DNA from: Gloeopeniophorella convolvens
Taxonomy: Eukaryota; Basidiomycota; Agaricomycetes; Russulales
Assembly: GCA_022496205.1 (NCBI GenBank)
Contig: WTXD01000003.1
Coordinates: 1,178,001-1,242,000 of the forward strand
Length of the DNA: 64,000 nucleotides
Direction of reading: 5' to 3'
Below the pieces are notes generated by a model. The model was not told the origin of the DNA and made no database searches. It saw only the letters and a program-made list of their open reading frames with translations. The position numbers and the translations under genes are program-made. Below, one piece after another: positions 1 through 11,585 of this stretch (position 1 is the first letter of the stretch; each line of letters starts with the position of its first letter).

Positions 1-422
1 CACCACCCAATCGCACTACATCGCGCTACCCCAAGGGGACGCTGATTTACCCGTCCTCGTCAGAGCCTGTCCTTTCATGCGGCCCACTGGAGCACGAGTC
101 ACCCCCCTGCACACTTATTCCGGCCTCTTACTGATCGATGCATCGCGTAAACATCTTTACCATCTATCGTATGATCAGTATATCTCCCGTAGAGTTGTTG
201 CAGAGACGAGAGCTTCGCGGTCTGACACAACCGCGCCGTGCCTTGCGGAAATTGCACTGTCTGATACCCGCCGACACCCTGCACACCTAAGCGGGCCCGC
301 GACCATCACGACAGGGAGGGGTGATTGCGACGAGGGTCAATATCGTAAGGTACAACGCGGGGACCCACACGACAAATACGGCGGATGAGCAGGGGTGTGC
401 CCTGATGCGGCATTTGAGGCGC
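1..422. other. 3' flank of the rhomboid gene, no gene seen
   Basis: The first 422 bases lie downstream of the minus-strand rhomboid gene. The open frames here are short, overlap on both strands and show no motif I recognise. The stretch may hold the end of a gene that starts outside the window. Confidence 0.5.
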
Positions 423-2102
423 TTATGGTGCCCGCTTTGCAGGGTCGGATTTCAGGGCATGGACGCGCACCGCGTCCCACATGCGCATTCCGTATGTGTA
501 GTACAGCGCGCCGAACGCCGCCCCGCCCAGGTGTGCGTAGTGGTCGAAGAGCCTGCCAGCCACACGAGGTCGATAACAGGTGTGTTAGCAAACGCGCGGG
601 GTGCAGATCGCGGAACGTAGAAGCACGTACCGCCACCCGCGCAAGACGCCAATGCAGTCTAGTAGGACGAGGCCACCCACGCCGTATTGGATGGAGAACG
701 ACGGCGTCGGGGGAAACACAAGTGAAACCTCAGCATCCGGGAACGCAAGCGCGGAGATGATGACGGTGCCGTAAATCGCGCCGGACGCCCCGAGGGAGGG
801 TAAGATCGTTGACGCAGCGGTAGCAGCGTCACCAACGGGCCGTGCATTGGATTTGGCTGCGGAGGAGAGCGAGGAGGAGAGCGTGCCGATGACCCCCGGG
901 GCCGCTTGCTCGCCCGGCTGAACGAGCTTAGCGACCATGCGGGGATACAGTATGCGCGTCGTCACGAGGTGTGACGCCAGGGAGGAGCAGAGACCAGCTA
1001 TAGTCCCAAAAGATCAGTTTATATGTAGGAGCACGGCTTGGCTGAACGATTACCGGAGAGGTAAAGTGCAAGGAAGTGATAGGTTGCGGTGGACTCTCGT
1101 AGGTGAGAAGGCGCATTCATCTGCTCGCGGGTCAGCCATGTTGATGTGGCCGAGGCTATGTATCGACAGGGTTAGACGTGCTAAACCCAATGGGGCACGT
1201 AACTTGCGTACCGAAACTCGTCAGGGCCATGCAATTGAACAGCAAATGCAGAAAGGATGAATGGCTGCCGAAACGTCACATCGGCTGCGGAGGACATACA
1301 TATCATGTCGTCTCACCTGAACATCGACGTCAGCATGGTGTAGGTCTTTCCGCTGAGCGGGTGGTGGGTGAAGTGGGACATCATGAAGGGCCGGAGCACG
1401 GGGACCTGCCATGCAGCCCATACCGCAACGTTCGCAGCTGCGATGGCATAACCTGCCCGCCGGCCCTCGGACGCGTTGAGGTACATCTCGGCCAGGCGCG
1501 CATACGAATGCAGAATCAGGCTCTTCACAATGATTGGAGACTCAGAGAGAGTCTCTGACAGACTGTTCACGCGTGCTTGGATTTTCTGTGGCAAGGAGCG
1601 CGCCCGGGTGAGTGCGGAAGGCATATGTGGCTCCGAGGCACCACGGACCTTCAGCAGAATCTGGGTCTGCGCCATGCGCATGTCGCCCGTCGTGGGCACA
1701 ATGGCGCTCCGCCCGCTCATGTTCATGAGGAAGCCCGTCCAGAAGTTCGTCTCGACGTTGGTGTTGTGCGCCGCGACGACATACACGAGTGCCGAGGCGC
1801 CGACCACGTACTGCGACAGGCACTCAGCTACCAGCGTCAGCGGCGCAGTGTCCACGCACAAGTATGTGTTTTCCCACTACCGGACGCTTGACGGTCTCCG
1901 CGAAGGACTGCACACCATTGGTGGCGCGAGCGACCTGCTCGCGGAAAGACGGGGCGCCTCCTGGCTGTGTGGGCGCATTCCGTAGCTCGCGAGGGAAGCG
2001 CGATCTGAAAGAGAAGGAGAATTGGCGGCTTGCAGGCTTTATGGGGAATCTTAAAGGAGAGGAATGGAGGGAGGCGGACACCAGACGAGAGTGCCAGAGC
2101 AT
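423..2102 (-). CDS. PCP1: Mitochondrial rhomboid protease (PCP1/PARL-like)
   Basis: Intramembrane serine protease of the mitochondrial inner membrane; the family cleaves proteins such as Mgm1 and Ccp1. The start at 2102 opens a basic, Ser/Arg-rich presequence (MLWHSRLVSASLHSSPLRF); an in-frame Met at 2165 is an alternative. Exon 1 ends at 1881, intron 1880-1811, and the next exon encodes a first membrane segment and a basic, helical region. Intron 1316-1265 joins MFS to HSSFLHLLFNCMALTSFG, the conserved HxxxN helix of rhomboids. Then follow GASGAIYG with the catalytic Ser of GxSG, and FDHYAHLGGAAFG with the catalytic His. The stop is at 423-425. The next gene ends only 175 bases upstream. A 63-base GT-AG stretch inside the second exon could be an in-frame intron. 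Family assignment is secure; the exact N-terminus is not. Confidence 0.85.
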
Positions 2103-2276
2103 CGGAGACGCGTCACGGAGCGACTCGCAACGCTCCCGGCATCCTAGGCAGCGAAACACTACCATAGGGTTAGGGGCTATCTCAGGACCACGCGCCTCCG
2201 GGATTTTTACGACTAAGTTGTCATCATGGTGTTACAATCTATCGACTATCTCCGACAACATTTTTGACTCGGACGA

Positions 2277-3313
2277 CTATTCATCGAACAGAAGATCCTC
2301 GGAAAGGCTTTCGAACTGGTCTACCTCCTGGCTGAGCTTTGCGATCTTGGCGCGCACCGCTTCTACGGCGTCCTTGCCCAGCGGGAAATGTAGCGGCGGC
2401 TCGGGCAGCGCCGCGAGCTGGTAGATCGCTCGCGCCGCCTTATCGGGATCGCCTTTCGACTCCCAAGAATTGAAAAGCCCGCGGAGGACCTTGACTGGGT
2501 TCGTGTCGTGGTCGTACGCGGGGTGGATGGGGGCCGTGTACAGTTTGTCGATGATGGCCGTCGCGAAGGCCCCTGCCGCTATGCTGGTGACCTAATGCGC
2601 CAAGGGGCACGTTCAGCAGCGCTTCGCAGTAAAGGTAGTTTACACAGACCTTGATGTTCCACTTGGGATCTAGCTCGGCGGCCAGACTTTCCGTGAGTCC
2701 TTCCAAGGCGAACTTGCTTGATGTGTCGGGCTTCGTGAGAAGGACCACCACCTGATGCGGGAAGGGAGCTCACGAACCTCGCACAGTAGTATGCCAAGGC
2801 CGGGGAGGCCTTAATACCCAGGTAGGACGAGGTCACGATCAACCTGCCCCCTGCGCCCGCGGGGTTGACGTCTCGGAAGAAGCGCACTGCCTGTTTAGAC
2901 ACGTCTACCGCTCCCCAGAAATTCGTCTCGAACAGCGCGCGCGCGGCGTCGGTCGGGGCGCCCTCAGTCTCGCCGACGAACGAGTAGCCCGCGTTGTTAA
3001 ACACGACGTCGAGACGGCCGAATCCTTTCTCGGCGGCGGCGAATGCCTCGGCGACTTGCTTGGCGTTGGTGACGTCTGCCTTGACGACGATGAGTCTGTC
3101 GCTGGAGTACTTGGCGGTGAGGTCGGAGACGGCCTCGGGCTTGCGGACGACAGCGACGACACTGCCCCCGGCCTTGAGGACGTGCACTGCCACAGAGCGT
3201 CCGAACCCTGAGGATGCACCGGTGACTGCAGGTTCCCGCAAGATGAACGAGCGCACACAACGAAGGAAACGAGCGCGCTCACCCAACCAGACTTGGGACT
3301 GCTTCGAACTCAT
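2277..3313 (-). CDS. Short-chain dehydrogenase/reductase (classical SDR)
   Basis: NAD(P)-dependent oxidoreductase with a Rossmann fold. Exon 1 (3313-3283) encodes MSSKQSQVWL, and the intron 3282-3226 splits the nucleotide-binding motif, which reads VTGASSGFG after splicing. NNAGYSFVGE follows, then the catalytic Ser (VTSSYLG) and YCASK, the YxxxK active site. An intron falls inside YCAS/K, another after WNIKV, and a final exon runs from VTSIAAGAF to LLFDE and the stop at 2277-2279. The length of about 290-300 residues is usual for the family. The sequence resembles fungal SDRs annotated as ketoreductase-like or oxidoreductase; the substrate cannot be told. A TATA-like element lies about 75 bases upstream of the start. 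Confidence 0.85.
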
Positions 3314-3809
3314 GTTAGGCTTTGTGGTAGGGATCGTTCGGTTGTGTGGGATTTCCCGGTGCCTCAGGGAGTGCAGAGCAAGTCACTCTTATATTATTCA
3401 AGGGGCTTCCGGCGTCCATGCAGCTCTGAGTCAGTCAGCGTGTATATCGGCGTTTGCAACGGCAAAGAACGTCGAAGACAAGAGAGTTACGTCCCCCTAC
3501 AGGTGGTGGCGCCTAAGAGCTCGAAAGTGGCCAGTAGAGTTGAGCAACCAATGTAGGGAATAAGTATGTCGGCTCGGCGTTTACACCATAGACGCCATTG
3601 GTCAGCGACGGTCCTTGCTTATGTCCGCACTTCCTTAGCAGCATTGTTTTGTAGGCGCGTGGCTAATGTGGATCTGCTGCGAAGCACAGAATTGAGATGA
3701 CAAAGTGCAATTACAGATCCTAAACCACGGTAGCGAGATCAACGGTCTAGAAGGTACAATCATGAACGTAAATGTGCTAGCAAGAGAATGAATACGAATA
3801 GTTGACGCA
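3314..3809. other. Intergenic: promoter of the SDR gene and MAK11 3' end
   Basis: No coding frame with recognisable content. On the minus strand a TATA-like run at 3387-3396 faces the SDR start. The right edge carries the 3' end of MAK11. Confidence 0.5.
3387..3396 (-). promoter_or_regulatory. TATA-like element of the SDR gene
   Basis: The minus strand reads TAATATAAGAG, about 75-80 bases upstream of the SDR start codon at 3313. The position suits a TATA box with a short leader. This is inferred from sequence alone. Confidence 0.4.
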
Positions 3810-5436
3810 TCATTCCTCTTCCTCCTCCTCCTCCTCTTCGGCTTCATTTTCTTGTTCAGAGAGCCACTCATCGCTGTGGTCTTCGTCTTCGTCTGCCTCC
3901 GCTTCGCGCTTTCTTTTGTCGCCCGTAGTGTGTTCGGGACTGTCTGGATGGTCTGTATCCCCACCTGCGAGGGTTATGCAGGTGAACCGGCTGCCTTTTG
4001 AATCGTACGTGACGACGGGCGATATTTGAGGGATGTCATTCGCCTCCAGTGATGTCGGCAGAGGTAGACTCGACAGATCATAGACGTTGAGTGTTCCATC
4101 AGAGGATACAGTGCTCAGGATCACCGTCGAGCGCCGTGAGGTAGACGGGAGAGATATTCTGATCGTATCGAGTGCCTTGACGCTACGCACGGCTCAGCAA
4201 GAGAGACATTTTCGTGCGCGGAAACTCACCGATTGCTATGCCCCACAAAATGTGCTATTACGCGGAGAGGGACATCTGTATCAGGACTGATGTCGTAGGC
4301 AGTCACCTTTTTATCTTCGGCCGCAACAAGCAGCACCTCATGGATACCCTCAGCTCTTTGGACAAATTTGACATCGTGTATTCGTGACGGATGCTCCAAT
4401 GCATGAAGAAGCGCCAGATCCTACGGTGGAGTGAGAGGAAGAGCCGCGTGTCCATGCGCGGATGCTTACGGTGGAATAGACCTGGACCGTTTTTTGATGC
4501 TGGACGATCAGGAGTGAGCCAGTAGTTGACCATCGCACGAGCTCTCCTTCTAAGGAAGCTGTTAGCATTGTGAGGCAGCATCCAACTGTTGCATACTCGC
4601 CGTAGCCAAGCTTCATGCTCGCCCCTCTCCGCCCACGCATAAGGTCCCACATGCGCAGCGTTCTGTCCTTCCCCACACTCAATGCAACCTTCCCTGACGG
4701 GTGCACAGCGATCGAGTTGACGCGTCCCTTGTGACCCTTCAGCGACCGGAGCACTGCCCAGTCGCGGGCGCGAAATAGGCAGAGCGTTCCGTCCTCCGAC
4801 GCCGACATCAGATGCGAGCGGGAGGGGAAAACCAGATGTGTGATTGAGCCTGCTCACAACACGTCAGGTCGAGATTGGAGAGGACGGGACGCAAGGCGTA
4901 CCTTCATGGTGCATGAGCCCTCCGACCTCCTTTCGCCTTCTCAGATCCCAGACCTTTATGATCTCATCTCCGCTCCCCGTTGCAAGCCATTTCCCACCCT
5001 GCGGCGAGGCAGCGATAGCTTTGATGTACGAGACGTGGGCAGGGAAAATAAAGATCGGTTTGAGAGACCATTCGAGCTCGGACGATCCAGGCGAGGCAGG
5101 TGAGGCAGTCCCCTGAAGGCCATAGAGAAGACGCTCGTAGGAGCCAGAGATGACTTTGAACGAGGATGGTAGTGATGCCTCTTTCTCACTCTCAGTGGTT
5201 GCGCCGGTGTCAACAGATTTCGTCGGACCGCGCGCTTGTGTTTTGGCCGACACCGGCTCCTCTTTATTTTTGCCTTTGGCCGAGGATGGGACAGCGCTAG
5301 CCTGTGGCGGCGCAGACGCGTACTTTTTCTTTCCCGATTTCACAGGTGCCTCGTTTTCATTTTTCGCCTTCTTCGCAGGCCGCTCTTTCGTCTTGGCCGA
5401 GACGGCGAATTTTCCGGATGATGATTTGGGAGGCAT
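3810..5436 (-). CDS. MAK11: WD40 protein MAK11 / PAK1IP1 family, 60S ribosome biogenesis
   Basis: Nucleolar WD-repeat factor of 60S assembly, known in the family to work with Rlp24. The first ~90 residues are Lys/Ala-rich and basic ([20 protein letters not shown]), fitting nucleolar targeting. WD blades follow: [81 protein letters not shown] and later [17 protein letters not shown] (shown in part). The C-terminus is a Glu run of about nine residues preceded by [17 protein letters not shown]. The frame between MKLGY and EGELVRW closes only with a GC-AG intron at 4600-4550. The gene is head-to-head with HER2, 123 bases apart, so the two may share a promoter. Confidence 0.9.
4550..4600 (-). other. 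GC-AG intron in MAK11
   Basis: A 51-base intron starting GCGAGT and ending TTAG on the minus strand, with a CTAAC branch-like motif near its 3' end. It joins MKLGY to EGELVRW in frame; GT donors nearby give the wrong phase. The donor context ACG|GCGAGT recurs in the CPS1 genes. Confidence 0.7.
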
Positions 5437-5559
5437 GAAGGAAGGGACCCGAGGATGGGGTTAGGGGCACGGCGGAAGGCCTTGGACAATAACCACAAAC
5501 AACCGCTTTGCAATCCCGGCTTCGGAGCCGCTGCCGCTCCGAGTCCAACGAACCTGGCA

Positions 5560-7466
5560 ATGCATCCATGCAGCCCTTCTCTGCCCAGGACGTGTCGTAG
5601 CGCGCTGGTCAGCCGGAAGTGCTCTGGACGCTTTCTTTCCACCGCGGTCGAAGGACCTTGGCGCGCTGCGATCCAAGACAAGAATGCCAGCGTAAACGCG
5701 CTCGTTTATGTCGCCCCGGAAAGGGCGGATCCTACACCGGATGGCCCACTGAAGGGCATGACAATAGGAATCAAGGACAATATATGCACTGCAGACATGC
5801 CGACAACGTGCTCCTCGAACATGCTTCCTGGTGAGCTGTCTGTCGGTGCCGGGGTATGCGCGTCTCACTGTATGCCAGGCTACATGTCGCCTTTTGACGC
5901 GACCGTCGTTCGGCTTTTGAGCGAGTCGGGAGCGACAATTGTTGGAAAGACGAACTGCGACGAATTCGGTATGGGGTGCGTCGACGCTGCACGCCACCGT
6001 TCCTGGCGTCCCTGATCCACCGGCGCAGGTCGCTGAACGTTCACTCCGTCCACGGACCTGTGGTGAACCCGTATCAGCGTCCTTCAAGCACGGCAGGATG
6101 GAGCGCGCGAGAACGCCGCTCTGCCGGAGGCAGCTCGGGCGGAAGCGGCGCTGCAGTCGCGTCGGGGATGTGTGACGCGTGCGTGCAATGCTCAGCCAGA
6201 GGAACGAGACCTTACTCCGTCTGTTTCTAGAGCACTTGGAACAGACACTGGCGGCTCTATAAGGCTACCCGCATCATACTGTGGTGTTGTTGGGCTCAAA
6301 CCCTCGTATGGCTTGCTCAGCAGGTACGGCCCCCTCCTCGAGGTCCCTCGTGGGTGCTAACGTCCCTGAAGATGGGGCGTTGTGTCGTTTGCAGATAGCC
6401 TTGACTGTGTCGGCATCATGGGAAAGGATGTCGCTTCTACTTCCAAGTTATTCGGTACGCCATCGTCCTTTGCGTTGGACGATCCGAGCTGAATGTCCAT
6501 GAAGACGCCCTTTCCATGTTCGACGGAAGGGATCCCACTGCAGCTCGGCCAGAGACGCGTAGTCGAGCCCAAGAGCTATCCTCTGAGTATGTCACCCCGT
6601 GGATGTCGTCCCGCTTGGGAGACCTTACAGGCCTTCGTATTGGGATCCCGCAGGTGCGTTTATTGCTCTACGGTGCGCACCTAGACGCTGAACAGTGCCG
6701 CAGGAATACTTCCCAGCCTCCCTCGGCAACATTATCATCTCTCCATTCCGTCGCATGGTCCGCACTCTCAAAGGCCGCGGCGCAACCGTTGTCCCTGTCT
6801 CCCTCCCCAACACAAGCTACGCCCTGAGCGCGTACTACATCATCGCCAGCGCGGAAGCAAGCAGCAACCTCGCGCGATACGACGGCGTGCAATACGGCCT
6901 TCACGTGCCCTTACCACCCGACACTCTCGCTCGGACGCCGGCAGAAGTGTACGCGATCTCGCGCACGGCGGGCTTCGGCGCAGAAGTGAAGAAGCGTATC
7001 CTTCTCGGTACATATGCGCTCACTGCGGAGTAAGCACATGATGTCCCTTTCTTCCCCTCTAACCATCTAATGATCCTGCAGCGCATTCGACAATTACTTC
7101 CTGCAGGCGCAGCGCCTACGGCAGAGCATTCGCGATGACTTTATGCGCGTCTTCCGCGTCCCGAATCCACTTGCACGAGCAACCACCCAGAACGCGGCTG
7201 GTGTGCATGTCCTCCTGCATCCGTCGGCGGTCCGCACGGCCCCACCGTTGGACGAGGAGGAAGGGTTAGAGACATATACGCAAGACGTCCTTACCGTTCC
7301 CGCGTCGCTTGCGGGTCTGCCAGCGTTGAGCGTGCCTATTGTTCCTGATACCGAAGGCGATGGTTGGCCGCTGGGCGCGAGCGTAGTAGGACAGTGGGGG
7401 TGCGAGTCGATGGTTCTGGCCGTCGGGCAAGCGATCGAGGACCTTGAGCACGAGGCATCTGTCTAG
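5560..7466 (+). CDS. HER2: Mitochondrial glutamyl-tRNA(Gln) amidotransferase subunit A
   Basis: GatA subunit of the GatFAB/GatCAB complex, which converts Glu-tRNA(Gln) to Gln-tRNA(Gln) in mitochondria. The start at 5560 opens an Arg/Ser-rich presequence ([20 protein letters not shown]); an upstream Met at 5455 is less likely. The amidase catalytic triad is visible: Lys in GIKDN, then the GGSSGGSG loop with the cis-Ser, and the nucleophile Ser in [13 protein letters not shown]. The gene has about seven short introns. For example, gtgagc...gccag splits [10 protein letters not shown], and another joins FGMG to SLNVHSVHG. One near 6325 gives [16 protein letters not shown]. The final exons carry [13 protein letters not shown] and end [11 protein letters not shown]. 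The family match is strong; exon borders were set by homology. Confidence 0.92.
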
Positions 7467-7754
7467 ATTCGTCTGACATACCAGGGGAGAAATATATTAT
7501 GTTATATAGACATAGAGCGTATAACTAAGAGCATATACTAAGTAGGCAAAGCAATGCGACGATAGGATGTGATGAGTGGGGGTAAATCAGCGAACGATGT
7601 AGGTGATTTACTGTACAGATGCTGGTGACCAGGAGGGTCGAGTAGAGGAGGCAGCGGAAGCACTGAAGGTGCTGGGGAGACGAGGGTCCAGAGTGTGTAT
7701 GTCGATGTCTATGCTCTAGGACGAACGGAATGAGTGGATGGCAGGGAGCAGGGT

Positions 7755-8925
7755 TCAGTGGCCGGCGCCCCATCGCAGGACACCTTCGTAAATGGAATAC
7801 ATCACAGCAGCGTTGGGCACGACGCGCATGAGATGGGCGCTGAGGCCGCCGTACAATGACCGTGCACCTTCTTCCGCAATGACTAGACGGAGGGTTTGGA
7901 CCAAGCCAGTGTACTTCATCTGACCGTTGACCAGGGGCTGTCGCAACCGTGTGCGGAGAACCTTGTGACGGTGCGCGTTAGATTGGCCTAGTAAGCAGAA
8001 CACACAGATACTGACCTCATGAGGATATGTAATGAGGCTGGCAACACATTTGGCCGTTCCCGCGGAACCGAGCATACCAGCCCACTCTTGCAGACCGCCC
8101 TTCCCTTCGGTGCCAGCTGTCATGCGTTTTAGACGCTCGTACAAGACCCATTGAATGGTGCCCTCTGTGACACCGAGGTAGCTGGCACTGAGACCCTTGT
8201 AGAACCCGCGAATGCCCTCCTCACGGGCTATTTGCTTGATCATGGATATGCTGTTACCGAAGGAGGAGGGTGAAGACGGCAACGGTGCAGCAGTCTTATT
8301 GGACGCGGAGAGCTGCAGTCGTGTTTTGACGACCCATATAGGGTTTGTCGCTGTACCAGTGACAATGCCCGCAATTGTGGCAGCAAAGAGATGAACATAT
8401 GTGTTCTCTTGGCCGTTATTGAAATGATTTGCGATGATCTGCTTGCCGTTGCCATACGTGAAGAAGTTTATCGAGCGGGCTGGTATCACCCCAACAAGAG
8501 TGGGGCCAAGCCCCTTGAACAGTGCACGCGGGGTTTCGTCCCTTGCAATGTCCCTAGGTTCCATAGGTTGGAATGCTGGTCCATGATAGGGACGTGTCGC
8601 GTACCGAATGATATGTGTTGTCTCGACAAAGTGCCATAAGAGACCACCTGGCCGCCGGACCACCACAACGCCGTCTCCTACGACTGCGCCTATCTCAGCG
8701 TGTTTTTGACGGAAAAGGTCCGACTGTAATCGCGTCTTGACCACGTCGAAGGGACTCGTAATGATGGCACCGCACATTCCGCCCAGACTATAGGGAAGGC
8801 GGGGCCATCTATGAGGACGTGGACGTAGACGCACAACGTTGGTGTACACACCCTCCTGCAGCAAAGTGCTGCCATGATTTTGCAGGCAACCAAGAGGACG
8901 TCGTTGTTGCTGGTGGTGCGGCCAT
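7755..8925 (-). CDS. RIM2: Mitochondrial pyrimidine nucleotide carrier RIM2 (SLC25A33/36-like)
   Basis: Inner-membrane carrier that exchanges pyrimidine nucleotides for mitochondrial nucleic acid synthesis. The three carrier signatures are SPFDVVKTRLQSDL, NPIWVVKTRLQLS and YPHEVLRTRLRQP. The Trp in NPIWVVK and the YPHEV motif are typical of the RIM2 group. The start chosen at 8925 gives MAAPPATTTTSSWLPAKSW, then HFAAGG/LGGMCGAIIT across an intron near 8815-8758. The longer frame starting at 8948 is not in phase with the carrier. A second intron (gtcagt...cacaag) splits HEV/LRTRL. A long loop between helices 1 and 2 is usual for this subfamily. Divergent from RPC25 by 187 bases. Confidence 0.9.
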
Positions 8926-9112
8926 GGGGAACGTCCAGGGGTGGTCACGGTGCCAACTCAGAACGCGGAAGGGGCCAACTCATTCGGCTCGGCAACTGCA
9001 AAATCTCGGGCACGTGATGAGATAAGATGACGACTCTAATCAGTCCACTCGATCTTCATCTCCCTTCCAACTCCCTTCGCTTCCTTCAAATGCAACCAAA
9101 GTTCCAATTGGC

Positions 9113-10028
9113 ATGTTCGTCTTGTCCGTAATCAAGGTGAGCTTTTGTCAATGGTGTAATCAACTTATGTGTTCTCACCGTACCACAGGATAAGATCCCC
9201 ATCCACCCCTCTCAATTCGGCCTTCCTCCAGAACAAGCTCTCATCAGTGAGCTCAACAAAAAATACGCGAATCGCGTCCTCCACGATGTTGGTCTCTGCA
9301 TTTGTGTGTTCGACATAGCCGAGGCAGGAGAGGGGAAAGTCAGGTACGGCGACGGTTTCCTCTGGTACACGGGTAAGCCCTAATACATATGTGGTCCATG
9401 CCTCTGACGCCCGGTGTAAAGTCGTGTTCAGGTTGACTGTTTTCCGACCATTCCCCTCGGAGGTCATCTTGGCGAAGGTCAAGTCTTCCGATGAGGATGG
9501 CATACAATGTGCGCCCCTTTCTGCCTCAGCGAGATCCTAGTCCGACGTATGCCAGTATCTGTCGGATTCTTTGAAGACATGTGGATACCTCTTATTTACC
9601 TCCCCCAACCTTGCGCTTTGTGCGTCTCTTGCCTTCTTTTGGCAAGCGCCGCCTCATGAATATTGCACCCACAGCGACCCGAACGAGCGCGCGTATTTCT
9701 GGCTTCCAGGATCAGAGTCGACATCTACCCACGACCTACTCGACTCGCCGGTGACAGAGCGGATGTACATCGACCAAGGCGAAATCGTCCGCGTCCGAGT
9801 TGAAAAGGACGAATTTTATGACGACGAACCAGGTCCTCCGAAGGCATCAGAGGGAGTGCTCGTCAATGTGGAGGCACGACGCCCACCCTATACTGTAACG
9901 GTGGGTTTGCTGCGCCCTCACTTCGGTACTTCGGGGTTTACCAGATATCCCAGTGTTCCGTATCCGAGCAAGGTCTCGGTCCAGTCGCGTGGTGGAAGGC
10001 GGCAGAGGCTGCCATGGAAGAGGGTTGA
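9113..10028 (+). CDS. RPC25: RNA polymerase III subunit RPC8 / Rpc25 (Rpb7-like)
   Basis: Stalk subunit of RNA polymerase III, paired with Rpc17, needed for initiation. Exon 1 (9113-9136) encodes MFVLSVIK and exon 2 opens DKIPIHPSQFGLPPEQ. ANRVLHDVGLCICVFDI follows, a diagnostic block of the RPC8 N-terminal tip domain. Later exons give VVFRLTVFRPFPSEVILAKV, VGFFEDMWIPLIYLPQPCAF and DPNERAYFWLPGSE, which belong to the OB domain. The tail DQGEIVRVRVEKDEFYDD is also characteristic. The last intron (gtgggt...tcccag) leads to CSVSEQGLGPVAWWKAAEAA and a stop at 10026-10028. The total of about 210 residues fits the family. Confidence 0.92.
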
Positions 10029-10223
10029 TGGGCTCAGACTGGTTACCTTGTATATTGCTCTCCATTTATTTGATGGCACCATAGCTGTTCTTCCTCGCAC
10101 GCATCACACCATGTATAACACACAGCCAATGCAAATTCGTAAGGTTGTGAAAGACAAACAATCAAGCCACAATGTCCAGTAAATGTACCTCCAATCCGCG
10201 AATAAAGGTCGTAAACATCGTAA

Positions 10224-11585
10224 TCAATCAAGCTCGTTGATCTCGCGCATCTCCAAGAGGGAGGTGAGCATCTCGCGCTTGTACTCGCGCATGGCGAGCT
10301 CCTGATTCGCCCGCGCCTCGATGTACTCGAGGATAGCACGCTGCTGGTTGCTGTTGCTGGAAACCGAGGTCAGAGCGTGTCTAGGGGGTACACTGACTGC
10401 ACTCACCTGCCGCCGAAAAGCTTGGCGAGACCGCCACCGATCAAAGTGCCGAGGCCACCAAGAGCACCAGTCTTGAGAGCAGTCGTGAGGCCGGACTCAG
10501 CAGCCTCGACAGCCTCACCAGCTACACCAGTACGGGCGAACAACTCTTCGAACTCCTCGAGCTCGCGGCGAGAGTTGCTGTTGTCGTCGCCACCGAAGAG
10601 CTTGGCGAGGCCGCCACCAATCAAGGTCCCAAGGCCACCGAGGGCACCGGTCTTGAGAGCAGTCTTGAGGCCAGACTCAGCAACTTCGACAGCTTCACCA
10701 GCTACGCCAGTACGGGCGAACAACTCTTCGAACTCCTCGAGCTCGCGGCGAGAGTTGCTGCTGTCGCTGCCACCAAAGAGCTTACCGAGCTCTCCACCAA
10801 TCAAGGTACCAACACCGCCGAGAGCGCCGGTCTTGAGAGCAGTCTTGAGGCCGGACTCAGCAACTTCGACAGCCTCGCCAGCTACGCCAGTACGCCTTTG
10901 CCAGGACATGTTAGACAATCTACACAACTGAGATCGGGATTATTCACTTACTTGAGGAAACTGAGTCCTGCAGGAGCGTTCTTGAACTGGTTCTGGATCG
11001 CAGCAATTTGCTCGGGGGAGAGGCCGGGAGAGAGACTAAGCGGAATGTCAGTCCAACTCGCCACACCCGTTGAGCGACTGCTTACACGAAAGGCGCGCGA
11101 GCCTCAATTTCACGCCTATCAATGATCGTCAGAGGTCATTCTGGGGACCCAGATTCCAACCGTACTCACTTCAATACCTTGAGACCAAGGCTATTCTTGA
11201 ACTCGCTCTGGATCTCAGAGATCTGCTCCGGGCTCAGGTTGGAAGGAAGACTACGTAGAGGTGGTCAACAGTCGCAAGACCCCCAGCACGCACGCTAGCT
11301 TACACGAGTGGCGCGCGCCTATCATGCGGATTAGCTATCGTGTAATTTACGGGATATCAAGTCACGTACCCTGCGAGACCGAGGGTACTCCTGAAAGCGG
11401 ACTTGATCGCAGCCACCTGGTCCGGGGTCAAATCAGAGGGACTGCCAATCAATGTTAGCTTCCTCCTTCACCATGCCAAGGGCAGGCAATACGCACTCGA
11501 GGGGGGCCGAGAGGGGCGCCGAGAGGGGCGCAGTGAGGCCCTGGGCGGCGAGAGCAAGAACGATGGCAGTAGAAACAGCACGCAT
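10224..11585 (-). CDS. Secreted repeat protein with KEX2-like sites (candidate peptide precursor)
   Basis: I do not recognise this as a named family. The start at 11585 opens a signal peptide (MRAVSTAIVLALAAQGLTAP). Short exons follow that encode three helical units of the form LSPEQIAAIQNQFKN (LTPDQVAAIKSAFR, LSPEQISEIQSEFK), separated by mini-exons reading RAPLV and EIEARAPFV. Next come three near-identical 60-residue repeats at 10891-10712, 10711-10532 and 10531-10409. Each starts TGVAGEAVE, continues into a Gly-rich GALGGLGTLIGGGLAKLFGG block, and in the first two ends NSRRELEEFEELFAR. Dibasic KR or RR sites precede or split the repeats: LKR/TGVAG, SRR/ELEEF twice, and YKR near the C-terminus. 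This is the layout of KEX2-processed repeat proteins. The function is unknown; a surface-active or membrane-active peptide, or a structural wall protein, are both possible. Confidence 0.75.
10409..10891 (-). repeat. 180-bp tandem coding repeat, 2.7 units
   Basis: Two full 180-base units and one partial unit encode the Gly-rich repeats of the secreted protein. Units differ at few codons (for example GGVGTLIGGELG against GGLGTLIGGGLA). Near-identity at DNA level suggests recent duplication or gene conversion. Confidence 0.85.

Noticed and set aside
3801..3850. CCT/CTC-rich simple repeat
   Set aside because: It is the reverse strand of the poly-Glu codons at the end of MAK11, a normal acidic tail.
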